Source: Whitmania pigra
Taxonomy: Eukaryota > Annelida > Clitellata > Hirudinida > Haemopidae
Direction: 5' to 3'
DNA: 64,000 nucleotides
NCBI GenBank assembly: GCA_021613335.1
Contig: JAJTWR010000314.1
Location: 1,012,501-1,076,500, forward strand
Positions 28,066 to 39,336 of the stretch are shown piece after piece. The notes below the pieces were generated by a model. That model ran no database searches. It had not been told where the DNA came from and saw nothing but the letters and a program-made list of their open reading frames with translations. Position 1 is the stretch's first letter. Each line of letters begins with the position of its first letter. Made by a program: the position numbers and the translations under genes.

Positions 28066-31000
28066 TTACATCCTGCCAAGTCTTCTTATGTCGAATAAAA
28101 TGATTTGAACAGACTCCATGTACGTCGTTTTCGGTCTGTTTCTGGTTTTGCTGAGGATTTGGAGAACTCCAAGGAGGGAATCAAACTTTTGGGAAATTGA
28201 TGGACCGTAAGAGGTCCTTTGTGCGACCTCTGAAGCAATTCTCTGATAAACTTGTGGAAAATGAGCGAGTGATATCAGAGAAAGGCTAATAGCTTCGTAT
28301 ACGTCAGAGTTAATGTTGCCGAATAGGGCCGTGCAGAAAGCTATTTCTAAAAATCTTTCTGCCAGCGAATGGAGGATGTTATGCTGCTGATCTTTCACTT
28401 TGGCCACGGCCTTAACAAACTGTCTGATAAAGTCCAAATAGGATTCGGTTATCTCACTCTTGCATGTCCCTGAAACTGCATGCTCCACTAAAAGTATGAT
28501 GATTCTGCAGTGTCCCTCCGCCAGATTTTGGAAGATTTTGACGTATTTCTGGACCAGTGTTGACATCAAAGACGAAAACATCATGGCAACTTCAGGGTAT
28601 TCAAATATAGATTCGTTAATCAGTGGAATGATAGTTCCAAGAGCAGTCGACAGCATAAAATTAAATCTGGACTCTTCTTCAGAATCCACGACCAGCATGT
28701 TGGTGAATACCGTTTCTATCAAGTAAAATGCCTCAATACTCTCTTCTGTTCTCGATCCACCGTAATAGTTGGAATACATTTTTACCAGCTGTACAAAGGA
28801 CTGGAGCAAGTCAGATGCTTGTTCTTCTCCTAGTAGGGGAATAACATATTGGCTCGCTTCAACGAAAAGGCCAAAAGTTTCTTCGAAAACATTCGGACAT
28901 TCGTGGTTAATTTCCACCATGGTGACGATGTCATTCCAGCAGCGCCCGAAACATGAAAATATTTCGCTGTGATGTTTGTTCGACGAAAGAAGAGCTGTCA
29001 AATAGTCGAACCAGTGTGACAGCTGTTCAGAAAGAACTGTCTTTGAAATCGCAGACGTTTGAACTGCGCGTGACATGTCCCTCAGCCTTCCCTCGACCAC
29101 TTGAAACACAGCCTCTAAGTTGATAGGAGTTTCTGTGCTTGACAGTGGAATCATGGAGAAGATGATTCGGAGTAATTTATTCTTGTTATCCTTCTCCATG
29201 GGCTCGTATTGATCATTGAGTGTGTCTTTGACAATTTCCCAAAATGTTCCCGAGGCAATTGAGATCTTACTCTTTTCTTTGTTTACAGAAATATCTTGGA
29301 AAATGTTCAAGGTTTCGTAAATGACTTCTTCTTTTGCACCCCACACTTTCAAATTGAAATGCACTTTCTCTAACAGTTGTTGGACCATGAGGGAGCCGGG
29401 CTCGCCGCCGCATCCGAACATCGTTGCCAAGGACATGCTTAGCTCGCAATAATTTTCTTCGTTGTAAAGTATGTAACTCGATGAAAACCTAGTTACGAAG
29501 ATCAAGAATGATGCTTCCAGAAGAGGACTGAACCTTTCCAAGCGGCCCAGTCTGTGAGCCTCGATTTGCATGCTGCAAAACATTACGATCCAGTTCATGA
29601 TGCTGACCAATTCGTTGGAGGTATGTGCCATCGGATCCATGATGTCTGCGTTTGGTTGTGATTTGAGATAACTTATAACTTCTCCGGGAATTATGCTGTA
29701 AGCTTCATCCTTATCCGATACCAATTCGATCAAAAGCAGTAAAGTCCAGTGGATATCTTCGTATATGACGCGTAAATGCTCCTCCGTAGCATCCAAGAAG
29801 CACTCTTTCAGTTTCTGACTATTAGAAAAGAGGCATTGTAAAATCAGAGATAGATTTTCGCAGATGGAAAGTCTACCGAGTATTCCAACGATGAGAGAAT
29901 GATCGGAATACAAGACCTCGTCCTTTCCATCTTTCATTTCCTTGTGGTACTTTCCCAAGTTTTTCGTCATGGCAACATTAGCCTTTCTGTCGCCTTCAGG
30001 TGCGGCCATGTGACCCTTAAGATAGGATCTGAATATCTTCTGGGAGCAAGATTTAAATTCCATTTTAACTTCGTCATCTTCTGTGCTCATGTTGTTGATG
30101 AGAGTAAACCAGCACTGAAGAAAGTTATCCAGTGCTTCCACTAGCATACTGTCCTCGTCTGTCGAGAACTGGCACAGGAAGCAGGTAACCTCGGCCTTGA
30201 CGGCTAAGAATTTGAGTAAAAGGGGTTTATCGAGCAGAAAAATATCAGAGCTAGCCCTGGTGAGCAAACTCAATGTGACAGCAGACAATCCTACGACTTC
30301 TTTCTCTTTGAGATTCGGAATCGATAAACATGACAACGTGAACATCACTACTTTTGAGAAGAATTCACATCTTACCGCTGGTTCTTGGATGGTATCGTTC
30401 ATAGTCGAGGCAAGATGGATCATGCATTGGAGAATGTTGACTGACTTTTCGTGGCTTACTGGTCTGACAATGGTGAATGCATTGAATAGCATTTCTGGCA
30501 GGCTGTGATTGAACATTATATCTTGCCACGAGGGCGCTGATATAGACTCAGAATGCTGGAAAGTCCACGAAAATAAATCGCACATGACAGAGGCTATCGT
30601 AGGAACCAGTTCGATCCAATGTTCCACTTCCATTTGGCAGAACCGATTCAGCGAAGAAGCACAAATAATCAAAAACGTTTTGAGCTCATTGTCCTGGAAG
30701 GACAGTTTCATAGCTTTCTGCTTCTCAACTCTAATGCCAAGGGCGAAATTCATTGAGTCGTTTGACATTTCCGCAACGGCAGCCTTCATGACGAGGTAGC
30801 CTCTCTTTTGCAAAAAACTCGGAGCTGAAGATAATAGTTCCTCTGTCAAAGTGCAGATGGTTTTATACCGATCGTCTGGGCTCGAGGATACCTTGTTGAC
30901 GAGACAGAGAACTTCGACCATTGAGTTTTCGACGTAATAGGGAATTTTACCCGATTCCTTGATAAGGTTGCTGAGCGATACCAAGTTCTTCTCCGTTTTA

Positions 31001-31233
31001 ATGTTTTGGTAGTTCTGGAGGAAAATACTTTTGAGCATTTTGCAAATCTGAAAGTGAACAAATGGTTTTGAGGACATCTTGAGCAGATTGAAACAATCCT
31101 CAAAATCTACGACCATACTCGCTAGTTGGTTCACTTTTTCTTCAATCCCTCCAAAGACGGCAACCTCCCCACCGTGGTTGAGTGGTTCCGTAAGACTTTC
31201 CAACTCCATAATAATCTCCATAACTTTGTCCAT
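28066..31233 (-). CDS. XPO4: Exportin-4-like nuclear transport receptor
   Basis: A single uninterrupted frame of 1055 residues, slightly shorter than vertebrate exportin-4 (about 1150). The whole chain is helical, consistent with an importin-beta-type HEAT solenoid. The C-terminal third follows exportin-4 in order: LVKMYSNYYGG, a Leu-rich helix LIETVFTNML, ALGTIIPLINESIFEYPEV, then FLEIAFCTALFGN and AISLSLISLAHFPQVY. The N-terminal part has SSKPFVHFQICKMLKS, like the second helical repeat of that family. Exportin-4 carries eIF5A and Smad3 out of the nucleus with RanGTP and can import Sox factors; that is family knowledge. The absence of introns over 3.2 kb is odd here, since most neighbours are heavily split. 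A poly(A) signal follows the stop. Assignment rests on recall of the family, and exportin-7/RanBP17 is the main alternative. Confidence 0.75.
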   Translation of the reverse strand: MDKVMEIIMELESLTEPLNHGGEVAVFGGIEEKVNQLASMVVDFEDCFNLLKMSSKPFVHFQICKMLKSIFLQNYQNIKTEKNLVSLSNLIKESGKIPYYVENSMVEVLCLVNKVSSSPDDRYKTICTLTEELLSSAPSFLQKRGYLVMKAAVAEMSNDSMNFALGIRVEKQKAMKLSFQDNELKTFLIICASSLNRFCQMEVEHWIELVPTIASVMCDLFSWTFQHSESISAPSWQDIMFNHSLPEMLFNAFTIVRPVSHEKSVNILQCMIHLASTMNDTIQEPAVRCEFFSKVVMFTLSCLSIPNLKEKEVVGLSAVTLSLLTRASSDIFLLDKPLLLKFLAVKAEVTCFLCQFSTDEDSMLVEALDNFLQCWFTLINNMSTEDDEVKMEFKSCSQKIFRSYLKGHMAAPEGDRKANVAMTKNLGKYHKEMKDGKDEVLYSDHSLIVGILGRLSICENLSLILQCLFSNSQKLKECFLDATEEHLRVIYEDIHWTLLLLIELVSDKDEAYSIIPGEVISYLKSQPNADIMDPMAHTSNELVSIMNWIVMFCSMQIEAHRLGRLERFSPLLEASFLIFVTRFSSSYILYNEENYCELSMSLATMFGCGGEPGSLMVQQLLEKVHFNLKVWGAKEEVIYETLNIFQDISVNKEKSKISIASGTFWEIVKDTLNDQYEPMEKDNKNKLLRIIFSMIPLSSTETPINLEAVFQVVEGRLRDMSRAVQTSAISKTVLSEQLSHWFDYLTALLSSNKHHSEIFSCFGRCWNDIVTMVEINHECPNVFEETFGLFVEASQYVIPLLGEEQASDLLQSFVQLVKMYSNYYGGSRTEESIEAFYLIETVFTNMLVVDSEEESRFNFMLSTALGTIIPLINESIFEYPEVAMMFSSLMSTLVQKYVKIFQNLAEGHCRIIILLVEHAVSGTCKSEITESYLDFIRQFVKAVAKVKDQQHNILHSLAERFLEIAFCTALFGNINSDVYEAISLSLISLAHFPQVYQRIASEVAQRTSYGPSISQKFDSLLGVLQILSKTRNRPKTTYMESVQIILFDIRRLGRM

Positions 31234-33471
31234 TGTAGTAGGCTGGTCGTACTGTGCAAACTAACTGACTTGAAGACTCTTGAAGACGCTTTGAGTTCTT
31301 GTATGGGCTCACTTGAAGCGATTACATTCAACGAGGTGGGATTCGCAGGCGGAAAAAGATTCTGAATATTAATTAATTTTTAATTAATTTTTTTTTTTTT
31401 AATTCTTTTTTCATTTATTAATATTTTTTAATTCTTAGCAAACATTGTATCCTTTTTTTTCTTCCAAATAGTTAACATTATAATGTTTTATTTGGGAGGT
31501 TAATTATTATTATAATTAGCGAATGATCAATTTTTACATTACCGTACGGAACAATAAGGCAGGTTTTTTCTCGTGTTTTTACGAAACTGTCACTGCAGTC
31601 AAGACGAAACTCTATATCTGTCTAATATTTATTGTCGATTTTCAAATCTATTATTTTTTAAATCTTATTACACTATACATTTTATTGCAACTGGATGTCT
31701 GACAGTTGATGGCGTATTCGATGACAGTGACAGATTAAATTTTATTGGGTCTGAAGGAGACAATTCCAAGTATCAAACTTTGTCATTCAACTTTTGTATT
31801 AAGGCTTTCCATTATGGTTCAATATGACATTTAGACAAGTGAGTTTATAGAGAGTGAATATTCTTCAACAATTTGAAAGTTGACAGAATATCACGAATTC
31901 TGTGAAAATTCGTTCAAAGCCACTCTCTATAAAAAAAAACAAATTTCAGTATAGGAATTAAAAATGTGTTATCATTTTTTTGTTTTCTTTTTAATTTATG
32001 CTTTCATAAAATCAAAACACGTTGTGTAAACTCAGCAATAATACCTCTCCATCCAAAATTCTTGTTTTCATTACTTCTTGCTCCTCTCATCAGGTTTAAA
32101 TTCCGCGTTCGTATTCAACGAATAGTACATTTATACCATTAGACAACTACAAATTAATAATTTAAAAATTATCAAGCAATCAATTTGTTAAAATATAATG
32201 ATGAAACAGAAAAGGATGCACATTCTATAGTTAGCCAACTAAAGAGCGAAGTCACAAGTGCAGAACTTCATGAGGCTTTGTTTGGTGTTTTTGGAATTGT
32301 AACGTTCCTAGTTCCAAACTTAATGAGTTGTTTCTAGTGCAATTGATTGTTTAAAATGGAGCAATTTGGATGCGAGGAGGTAGCTCGGCAAACTCTGTCA
32401 GTGAGATGGTGGTCAAGATCGCGATTAATCCATTTTGTATAGAGAGAATCCACATAATCAACAGGAAATGCAAATAAATGATGAGATACCCACACTAATA
32501 ATCCTAAAAGCAAGCAATACTTCCGACTAGCAAGCATGACCTGTTCAATTCAAAAGGTATCCTGTGATTATAGAGATTATACACTGGGAATATAGAAGTT
32601 ATTGAGAGGATTTCAGCTGAGTCATTTGTATTAAGTAAACTATAATGCCTTCACTCAGATCCTCCGTGTTAGCGGGAGCCGAGGCATTGAATAGGGCTAC
32701 CACATTTTTCATGGGACCGTACAATATTTTGCCACGCCTGGCTACTGCATGTGGTCACCCTACCTATTTTTCCCATTGTCTTATTCTCAGAGAGGATCAT
32801 CTAATCCATGTAATAACATCTATACTGATAGAAAAGTGATCGATCAACAATCCGGAAAGTCATCGAGACAAAATTGACTAAACTTCCAAATGGTTTGACA
32901 AGATTAATCAAAGGATTGGAATTTGTTGGATCATTAGGTGGAGAGAGGTTACAGTGAAATTATGTCAGGACTTTTTAAACGTTTTCACTGCATTTTGCCG
33001 ATATTTGCAAAGAAGAATATACTAGATCTTTTAAAAATATAAAGTTATAAAATTAATATAAACAATTTTAAGCCACAACCTAACAGTTTTTTTTAATGCA
33101 TTGAGGCATTAAATAAATTTTAATTCATTAAGTTTTAGCTGATAAACGCTTTGTAAAAACTTAACAAGCGGAAACGTAGATAATCACAATTTAAACAAAA
33201 CACTTTTAAAGTATTTGTAGCCTAACTTGTTTCTTATGTTTTTAACAGCTTGTTTCCATTAATTTTCCTAACTTATTCTAACTATTTTGGTAAATGATTA
33301 ATATTAATGATAGTAGTATTTCTGAGCGGGTCAAAGTCTCATGTAAACAATATTATAGTTTCGATTATCCGGAGTTAAATTCTTTTCCCATATGTTTATT
33401 CTATGTTGATGACAAACAAGTTTCGTAATAAAATTTGATTGCGGGCCGATATTGATTAATGTTTTGATTTT
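31234..33471. other. Intergenic with a possible small peptide gene
   Basis: No clear multi-exon gene. It holds the promoter side of the exportin gene, a poly-T/A stretch at 31375-31430, and one small minus-strand frame with a signal-peptide-like start (listed separately). A 64-residue plus frame (32645-32839) has no support. Confidence 0.5.
32334..32537 (-). CDS. Candidate small secreted peptide
   Basis: A 67-residue frame begins MLASRKYCLLLGLLVWVSHHLFA, i.e. a positive N-region, a hydrophobic core and a plausible cleavage site after LFA. The remainder is hydrophilic with two cysteines nine residues apart (CRATSSHPNC), which could form a loop, and a C-terminus NNQLH. This is the layout of small secreted peptides or neuropeptide precursors. 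No homologue is recognised and no dibasic processing site is obvious. It could equally be a chance frame or a first exon. Confidence 0.3.
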   Translation of the reverse strand: MLASRKYCLLLGLLVWVSHHLFAFPVDYVDSLYTKWINRDLDHHLTDRVCRATSSHPNCSILNNQLH

Positions 33472-34934
33472 ATGGCCACTGAACAAATAGATACCTCTCT
33501 AGAAGATGAGAAGTTGATCAGCCATTTAAGTGGCACTCTTACATTTAGTGACATTGCTTCCTTGGACAACGGTAGGCTGCCCTGGAATATGATTCTAATC
33601 ACATATGTTCCATTACTAATAACCACATTGCTGATTTTTCATTATGTAGAATATTTTGAAAAGTATTTCAGCTATGTATTATATACATTAAGTTTTATCT
33701 TATCTTGAACATTTTTTTCACTGCATCACAGCCAAATCAGGATTAGTAGGTTCTTCCTCATCAAATCCTGCAAATGACACTTCAGAGAATGATGTGCAGG
33801 CTCAAAGAATGATGGTCACCCCTCAAACTGTAAGGTTTGAGGTAATTAATGCAGGCATTATTGAAGAGAAAGGAAACAAACATGTGGTTAGTATTGTTAG
33901 CATTATTTATTATATATATTTAAAATATTCGGTTGGTCATTAAATCTTCAATTTCGCTGATATTCAAATGGGATTTGTTGTTTTTGTTTGTTCTGATGTC
34001 ACAGCTGTCATCTTAAATTTTTCTTTTAAATTTATCTCCTAATGGAATTTTTAATGGTAACATGAGAAAATAAACGCTCAATTGCTGAAAATATCGTTTC
34101 AGGAATACACAGTCCTCGTAATGCAATCCGTCGGATTCGACTCCATGCCGGGCAAAATTCACAAGCGCTATTCTGAAATGAGTTCACTGAAGCACAAACT
34201 GGAGGCAGCATACCCGTCGCTCATGCGCGAAGTTCCCTTCCCTCCGAAACGGATAGTAGGCAACTTCAGTCCTACGACCTTGTCCTGTAGGAGTAAAGCC
34301 TTTGAGAAGTTCCTCAATTACATATTTTCTGTCAAGGAGTTGAGATTTTCTAAGCCTTTTATAAGATTCCTTTATGGGAGCGGCTTGCTGGAAGGTTATC
34401 GGCTGATCGAGAACGGGCTCTACGAAAGAGCTTCGGACATGCTAGTGGCCTCGTGGAAGCTTCAGAACAAGGTTTGTTTACACTTTGTTCGGAAATAAAG
34501 TCACTTTTTGACAAAATTGATTTTTTTTACCTTTGAAATCTCGAACGCCACGTTCACACACTCTGCAGATTGTGCCCACAAAAAGTTACCAATGCCTGAT
34601 GACTCTCGTGGCCATCGTGGCCAGCTACTGTGCCCTCAGCAACGTCGACCAGGCCCAGCTGTTTGCCGACCTCTCGTTGCAAAGCTTTCCCGATCAACCG
34701 AGAGATAATTTCTCTTCCAGTCTCCTGGAGCCTAAATGGTTGGTTGCCATTTTAAGAACAAACCTGAAGCTCTGTCAGGCCTTGGGTAGAGACACGAAAC
34801 GGTACGAGACGAGGCTCCAGGATTTGCACGAGAAGGGGATTTCTATCGATCAGAGGGAGAATCTACTCGAAATGGTCCTCCATAGCAAGCAGCTGTGGCA
34901 CTCCATTGTCGAGGAGGGGGTCGGCTACGGTTGA
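33472..34934 (+). CDS. Sorting nexin, SNX20/SNX21 type
   Basis: Four exons, 33472-33571, 33732-33886, 34103-34471 and 34569-34934, join in frame to about 329 residues. An acidic N-terminus precedes a PX domain (residues about 70-180) with the phosphoinositide-binding RYSEMSSLKHKL, the Pro-rich FPPKRIVGNF and the RSKAFEKFLNY helix. A PXB-type helical domain follows (GLYERASDMLVASWKLQNK to the C-terminus), as in vertebrate SNX20 and SNX21. PX domains bind phosphoinositides on endosomal membranes; SNX20 brings PSGL-1 to endosomes. The order PX then PXB with a matching GLY-E-A-W-LQ helix supports the subfamily, but which of the two it corresponds to cannot be said; it may be the single pre-duplication orthologue. 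The start ATG opens MATEQIDTSLED. Confidence 0.9.
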
Positions 34935-35429
34935 CGGAAGTTCGAGTCGTCGAAGACTCTCATTTCGGTTTTGCTTTGTTTTTCTGTTTATTTTCTGTCC
35001 GGAGACACTCACGATACTTTACCTCGTGTTTTAATTTTCTTTTCTCTAGATGCAAAGTACTCATACACTTTTTACTGGCAAATATGTATCCTGAAATATG
35101 GCATGCTGACTAATATTTCATGTATCTGTTGCAGTATTTTTGTGAAATCAAACATTACATCTACTCCGATATATGCATTCTTCAACTCTGCTTACCGTTA
35201 TGACAATATCATAACTGCCTTGTAATTAAATGTAATTAAAAACTTGACACAACAATTGGCTTAATCGTCTCAGTCTTTAGGACCGTGTGAATGGGAGGAA
35301 CATTTGTAATTATTTTTTGCGAGGGATGTTTTAGGAGGGCTCACTGTCTGCATAACATCTGTATAAAATTAAATAAGGCAAATATCATTACCGCTTAAGA
35401 CCGTAATTGATATTATCGAGTTTTAAAAC
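34935..35429. other. Short intergenic spacer
   Basis: 3' flank of the sorting nexin gene and promoter side of the channel gene. No other gene is seen. Confidence 0.55.
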
Positions 35430-38400
35430 ATGGTTTTAAATAATCGGCAATGTGCTTTTAAAGAAATTTGCAAAACGCGCCCTTTCTCTATCAACAATTT
35501 CGGGACGCTACTTTCTTGGATCTTAATGTCTGCGACCGCTGTAGCTGGCCTGCCTCCGGCTCTTGCACTTCCGAAGAAAGTTCGCGAGGAAAAGTAATTG
35601 ACTGAAACTGTTTACGACTTTCGGGAATGACCTTACTCTAAATCTTTCGACATTAAACTAACATTTTCTTTGAAGGAATATTTCTCCGGGCAAGAAGATA
35701 GAATTTTCTTATGACCCCGTTAGTTAACTTGATGTCATAAAAGTATTTTTAAAAATTAACGAGTTCTAAAAAGTCATTTTATATCAAGCGACGGTTTTAA
35801 AAAAATGGAGTTACCGAGCCAATTGATTTGGAATATTGAAACCCCGTTTTTTAGTAAATTTATAATTCAAACTGTTTTTATTCATCCATCGGCCAAAATT
35901 TCCAGTGGATAATACAGACGTACATCATGCACGTCAGCATACTTCAGCGCCAATACATCAGTGACATCGTCAAGGCGGAAATCATACTGGAAAGTAGATG
36001 GAAAAACCAGAAAGGAAAGGATTGGTTAAGGGTGGAGCAGTCTTTTATCATTATTTAATTTTTTTTGTAGAACCAAAGGATTATTATTGAATTTATAAGT
36101 ACATTATTTAGTTATATTTTGACACGTCTCTAACTTCGGTAAAGATCTTTTGTCTGAAAATGTAGTTTGTTAATGTTAACAATTAATTAATAGTTAAATA
36201 ACAGTTAATATTAATTGAGAAATATCACTAGAAATCAAATTTCTTAATTGTAACGTAATTATTGCAACATAGCTAACGACTACTACTACTACTACTACTA
36301 TCAAACATACTTGAAATATAAATAGTTGAAAATTTAAAGATTTATAATAATATTATCAATGACGGTTATTAAACACATTGACAACCCTAAAGCTAACCAC
36401 TCAAAGCATCACAAATTGGTCACCCGACATTGGCATCGTCAACTCTTTGGGGCGCCTAAGGACATCGTCAAAACTGTCACATTACAGCGAACAAGGGTTT
36501 CAGTACTTTCTGGAGAGGAAAAGATTTAAGGGGCGATTCGTTCAGAAGCCTTCCTGGTCGCTCTTTCCGTTCGACATCCAGGTTTGCGGCGATTAAATGA
36601 AAGCAATCGACATTAATTTCGATGAGTTAGCTGCGCTGATATCTATTTATTACGAAGATTAATCTCTCCACCAGATATTATTAGCTCTACAACTCATAGT
36701 CGATTTAAGGCATGCATTTCCAACACTGACTTGAGAAAGTTTCTAACAATTTAATTGACTTCAATTTTATTTATTTAAATATTAATATTAATATATGCAC
36801 TCTATATGTACAGATTATCTGACACCAATTTGTCTTAGCGGTCACTGACCCTCTTTTTGGTATCAATAAATGAATAAATAAATTAAATAAATAAATAATC
36901 GAAGTTATTTGAGTCTAGTCGAAATTAACACCGAGTTTCTGAGGTCGCATCCTTCGTTTCAGAAATTCAGGGTCATCTTGAAAGTCACCAACAAGGAATT
37001 TCCACTGGAGTTCAAGATCGATCCGAAAGGTGCCGAGTTTGGCCAATCGACAGTCTACTCGTGTCTGGAGCCAAAAGAGTACATAGCAGGGGACATTCAG
37101 TACAAGGCCGAAACGTCCTCTTATTCGGCCAGCATCGATGCCTTTGTACCCATCTATAGGAACAGTTTTACCTATGTTTCGTATTTCTTCTACGATGTGA
37201 GTTGTAATAGGCTATTATATTATATAATAATATTATTATTAATATTAAATGATTAATTAATAGGTTATTGTATTATATTTAATATTATTAATATTAAATA
37301 ATTAAATAATAGGTTATTTTATTATATTAAATTAGTGAGGCCGGTTAGTTTTTAATTAACGGGTTAATCACGACCAAAAGATGAAAGTTATAAGTAACGC
37401 GTTATAAATATAAATTATTAGTAATATAGTAATAGTTATTATTATAATGATGTGAAACTCGTGAAAATTGTACAACAATATGGGATACATGAAGGTCTAA
37501 GGAGTTTATTTTTAGACAGTAGAGAGGAGAGATACTTTGATGCATTTTAGGATATAACTTTATAAATATATATTATTGAAGAATTTTAATATAGTATCCT
37601 ATGCGGTATTTTGGTATTTTTGTTAGTGATTTGATGTTCTTGGAACTCCTGGATAAGCCTTGGTGCTGGATTCAATACATGCTGGTAGTGATGGAAAGTT
37701 CTGTAACTGACATTTGTAATCAAGTTTTGTCAGAATTAATTGCATTGCCAGCGGATTTGCCAGTGTTGAGCTTTTAAGACGAGATGTTGGCTTTTTTGAC
37801 AAATTTGGACCCAATCTGAGTTTCTATGTGTTTTGTTTGGAAATCTGGGTTTTTGGATAAAATAATTTTTTTAGATAAAAATAACATTCTAGTTCTCTCT
37901 GGGGTGCATGGCCCTAATGCCCTACGCCCTTCCTGACAGTTACTGCGACTTTAGGATCATGTTCTACGCCTTCCTCCTCGTACTCTTCATAGTTTCTGAA
38001 CTCAAGGCCGAGTACCTGAGACCTGCCACGGGCAACGTCAGCTACATGGTGATTATTGGTTGCATTTATTTTGATATTATAATTAATTTAATATATCGTA
38101 CATCTGCACTTATGTTTTGTTGTCGTTATTGAGATTGTCATTTTTCGGATATCATATGTATTTAATAATCCATTTGGTTATAAACTATATTAATGAATAT
38201 TTGCCATCATTATCATCATTCCCTTGACTTTTATTAAAATATAATTATCCCTCTTTCTATTGGACGGCACAGGATCGCTACCACACCTTCGTTCTCTTCT
38301 TCATCACTCTCAACCTGCTCATCTGTGCCCTCCAAGTCTTGTACCTCGGCCTCTCTGACGATTACCAGCTTGGGGGAGGTGAATTGCTCAGTGGGGAATT

Positions 38401-38938
38401 GCTACTCTTTCTACCACCTGGAATACTTTTCCTCGTTTCCAACATCTGGTTCCTCATCATCATCACGGCAACGGTTGAGTTGATTGAATCACGATTGATT
38501 TTTTTTTATCCAGAACGTATAAAGAACGGTTGAACTTTAGGGCTGGTTGAAATGGATTGAACGTTTTCAAATTGCTGTTGTTGTTGATTTTGTAATTTGG
38601 TTATTGTTAATCAGTTTTAACATTAGATGTTTAACAAAAAATAAATTTACAAAAACAGTTAATTAAATTTAGCAATTTAGTGTCACAATAAATGGGCCTG
38701 ATGTTAAGCAGTTATTTATGTTCATTGAATGTTGCTATTTTATTGATTATGATAACAGATCGCAATCTTGACTGAAGCATAGTCATGAATAGTTACGATT
38801 GAATTAATTATACATTATCATAATTATGATTTAATTAATTACGCATTATCATAATTATGATCGAATGATTTCTTCTTCCAGTTCAGGAGATTGATACTCA
38901 TCCTGAAGAGTCAACATCAAACCATGGTTTTCCAGTGA
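35430..38938 (+). CDS. Pentameric ligand-gated ion channel homologue lacking the Cys-loop
   Basis: Seven exons, 35430-35579, 35906-36024, 36407-36581, 36963-37196, 37893-38048, 38273-38473 and 38882-38938, join in frame to 363 residues. Exon 1 gives a signal peptide (LLSWILMSATAVAGLPPALA). The extracellular part follows the pLGIC order: beta strand HVSILQRQYISD, then ESRWKN; WSPDIGIVN matches the loop-A pattern W-x-P-x-I-x-x-x-N; and KPSWSLFPFDIQKFRVIL carries the FPFDxQ hallmark. The cysteine pair of the Cys-loop is absent here; only single cysteines occur (KDC, VYSC). Four membrane spans follow: YVSYFF to FSLGCMAL; FRIMFYAFLLVLFIVSE; DRYHTFVLFFITLNLLI after the typical RPATGNVSYM turn; and a last span near ILFLVSNIWFLIII. 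The M3-M4 loop is very short and the C-terminus ends MVFQ. Ligand and ion selectivity cannot be told. Confidence 0.82.
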
Positions 38939-39336
38939 CACTTTTTTTTCCTTTCAATTCTTTGTGGTGTGGTTTTGGAATTGAAATTTTATTGAAGACG
39001 TTCAATATGGTTGAACTCCAAGGATTCTGTTTGCTCTCAAATTTAATTTATCTTTTCAAATAATTATTTTTTATTTTCACATCATTGTTAGTTAACAATG
39101 TGTGTTTTGTTTTAAATAAAATATTTAGTAGTTGTTATTTTTTTACATGAAAAAATGATGTTTATGTAATTCAATTGAATTCATATTGAAGCATGAGATA
39201 GTCCCGTGTATTAAGACAGATTGCAATGTTGCAATGTATCCATCGTCTGAACACCTGACATTCGTATCGATCCATGAGACGGTGGCCGATACACATAGTC
39301 TCATCAGTTTAATAATTCTCCACAATGCACTGATTG
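38939..39336. other. Short intergenic spacer
   Basis: AT-rich spacer between the channel gene and the p24-family gene. An AATAAA lies near 39116, about 180 bases past the channel stop. Nothing else is recognised. Confidence 0.55.

Noticed and set aside
32645..32839. 64-residue plus-strand frame with a Cys/His-rich end
   Set aside because: No signal peptide, domain or splice context; likely a chance frame.
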